From an uncultured Oscillospiraceae bacterium (GTDB lineage: Bacteria; Bacillota; Clostridia; Oscillospirales; Acutalibacteraceae), in NCBI GenBank assembly GCA_900546895.1, contig UREO01000139.1, positions 1 to 7,762 of the forward strand: a stretch of DNA of 7,762 nt. Reading direction: 5' to 3'. The notes beneath the pieces are model-generated. The model was given only the letters and a program-made list of their open reading frames with translations. It did not search any database and had not been told where the DNA came from. The translations under genes and the position numbers were made by a program. Below are positions 6,288 to 7,762 of this stretch, piece by piece. Within the stretch, counting starts at the first letter, position 1, and each line of letters starts with the position of its first letter.

Positions 6288-7762
6288 ATGCTGTTGAAGT
6301 CACTGGAAATTCAGGGGTTCAAGACATTTCCTGATAAGACAACTCTCAGCTTCGACCATGGTATCACGGCGGTCGTAGGCCCGAACGGAAGCGGAAAAAG
6401 CAATATCAGCGACGCTGTGCGCTGGGTTCTGGGCGAACAGTCCACCCGGGTGCTCCGCTGTACGAAAATGGAGGACGTGATTTTCAGCGGCACTCCCGTG
6501 CGCAAGGCACAGGGGTTTGCCGAGGTTACCCTGAACATTGACAATGCCCTTCGCCAGCTTCCGTTTGACGCCGACAACGTGGCGGTTACCCGCCGGTATT
6601 ACCGCTCCGGGGACAGCGAATATTTGATCAATAAGACTTCGGTGCGGCTGAAGGATATCAACGAGCTTTTTATGGACACCGGCCTTGGCCGCGACGGATA
6701 CTCCATTATCGGACAGGGCAAGATCGACAGTATCGTGGCCGCCCGTTCGGAGGACCGCCGCGAAATTTTTGAGGAGGCCGCGGGAATTTCCCGCTTCCGT
6801 TACCGCAAGGAGGAATCCGAGCGCAGGCTGAATCAGGCCGAGGACAACCTCCTCCGACTGAGGGATATTCTGACGGAGCTGCAGGACAGGGTCGGCCCGT
6901 TAAAGGAGCAATCCGAAAAGGCTCAGCAATACCTTGCCTATGCCGCTGAAAAGCGTACGTTGGAAATCGGGCTCTGGCTCAACACACTGGAAAAATCGGG
7001 CCGGGTCCTGCGCGAGCACGACGATAAAATCCTGATTGCCCGTGACCAGCATGAAACGGTGGAGCGGGAGCTTCAGGAAATAGACGAAAAGATCGAGCAG
7101 AATTTCAGGAATGCCGGCGCCTGCACCGCAAAGGTGGATGAAATCCGTCAGGAGGCGGCCAGGCAGGAGGAAAACGCCGTCAAAAAAGACGGTGAAGCGT
7201 CTGTTCTGCAAAACGATATTCAGCACAACGAGGAAAATATCGGGCGTATCCGAAAGGAAATCGAGCAAAGCGCCGTTTCCAGTCAGGATATGGAAAAGGA
7301 AATCGATCAGAAAAAGGCTCAGATTCAGCAGAAAACAGAGTACATAAACGAAAAGAATCAACTGACTCAAGCCTATACCGAACAATTGGAAGAACTCCGC
7401 CGGAGCATGAGCGAAACCACCGGGAAAATCGACGGATACACGCGGGAAATTGCGGAATGCGCCAATCAGGCGACGGAAGCAAAGGTCGCGGAGATGACGG
7501 CGGTTTCCTCCATCACCGAAATACAGCTTCGGCTTACCGATATTGCCCAGACCGTCCGCTCCAAAAATGCGCAGATGGAACAGCTTCGGAAAGAGTCCGG
7601 CGATTACGCGAAAATGCTTTCCGATACCGACGAACGGATCGGCGCGCTGACCAACACGGCGAAGGGCTACGAGCTGCGGCTGAACACACGCCGCCAGCGG
7701 ATGGAAACGGTTAAGCAGCAGAGCGAAACGCTCCGTCTGGACGCACAGGAGCACGCGCGCAA
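6288..7762 (+). CDS. smc: Chromosome segregation protein Smc (5' part, cut by window edge)
   Basis: Smc is the core ATPase of the bacterial condensin complex with ScpA and ScpB, which compacts and separates sister chromosomes. I translated the frame from 6288 and it stays open to the window end, giving about 491 residues of an expected 1,100-1,200. The N-terminal ATPase head shows a Walker A motif GPNGSGKSN at 31-39, a conserved Arg57 in VLRCTKMED, YLINK near 112-116, the FMDTGLGRDGYSIIGQGKID stretch at 128-147 (Q-loop Gln143) and FEEAAGISRFR. From about residue 170 the sequence is rich in Glu, Gln, Lys and Arg with heptad-like spacing, which fits the first coiled-coil arm. The hinge, second arm, Walker B and signature motif lie beyond the window. 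I see no frameshift. Position 58 is Cys where Bacillus Smc has Gly, a mild variation. Only 13 bases separate it from the preceding gene, so co-transcription is likely. Confidence 0.96.
   Translation, partial: MLLKSLEIQGFKTFPDKTTLSFDHGITAVVGPNGSGKSNISDAVRWVLGEQSTRVLRCTKMEDVIFSGTPVRKAQGFAEVTLNIDNALRQLPFDADNVAVTRRYYRSGDSEYLINKTSVRLKDINELFMDTGLGRDGYSIIGQGKIDSIVAARSEDRREIFEEAAGISRFRYRKEESERRLNQAEDNLLRLRDILTELQDRVGPLKEQSEKAQQYLAYAAEKRTLEIGLWLNTLEKSGRVLREHDDKILIARDQHETVERELQEIDEKIEQNFRNAGACTAKVDEIRQEAARQEENAVKKDGEASVLQNDIQHNEENIGRIRKEIEQSAVSSQDMEKEIDQKKAQIQQKTEYINEKNQLTQAYTEQLEELRRSMSETTGKIDGYTREIAECANQATEAKVAEMTAVSSITEIQLRLTDIAQTVRSKNAQMEQLRKESGDYAKMLSDTDERIGALTNTAKGYELRLNTRRQRMETVKQQSETLRLDAQEHAR

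Noticed and set aside
6900..7754. Minus-strand open frame (284 codons) opposite smc, with hydrophobic stretches
   Set aside because: The hydrophobic runs are the complement of Glu/Lys/Gln-rich coiled-coil codons in smc (GAA and AAG read as TTC and CTT), which gives a false membrane-protein look.

Overview
This is an ordinary core-genome stretch of a bacterial chromosome. It carries six genes, all on the + strand and tightly packed: topA, trmFO, plsX, rnc, an Elp3-like radical SAM gene and the 5' part of smc. I see no mobile element, CRISPR array, tRNA, rRNA or convincing terminator. The gene set (folate-dependent TrmFO, PlsX, and rnc close to smc), the strong AGGTG-type ribosome binding sites and the moderately GC-rich codon use suggest a Bacillota member of class Clostridia. 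An Oscillospirales/Ruminococcaceae-type organism is my best guess, but this is inference and not proof.

Layout. Positions 1-71 are an AT-rich leader before topA. DNA topoisomerase I (72-2153) overlaps trmFO (2150-3472) by four bases (ATGA). A 66-base gap follows that holds an unusual inverted repeat, the only clear non-coding structure in the window. Next come plsX (3539-4573), a 31-base gap, and rnc (4605-5279). The radical SAM gene (5276-6274) starts with TTG inside the rnc stop codon (TTGA). After 13 bases smc begins at 6288 and runs open off the right edge, so about 491 N-terminal residues are visible.

Function. The genes join several housekeeping processes: DNA supercoiling (TopA), tRNA T-loop methylation (TrmFO), phospholipid precursor synthesis (PlsX), double-stranded RNA processing (RNase III), a radical SAM enzyme of unknown substrate, and chromosome compaction (Smc). 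The spacing suggests one or two co-transcribed units, with a possible internal control point in front of plsX. The main departures from textbook layouts are that topA-trmFO directly abuts plsX-rnc-smc, and that no acpP lies between plsX and rnc. I found no new multi-gene system. The points most worth checking are the repeat before plsX and the coupled radical SAM gene.
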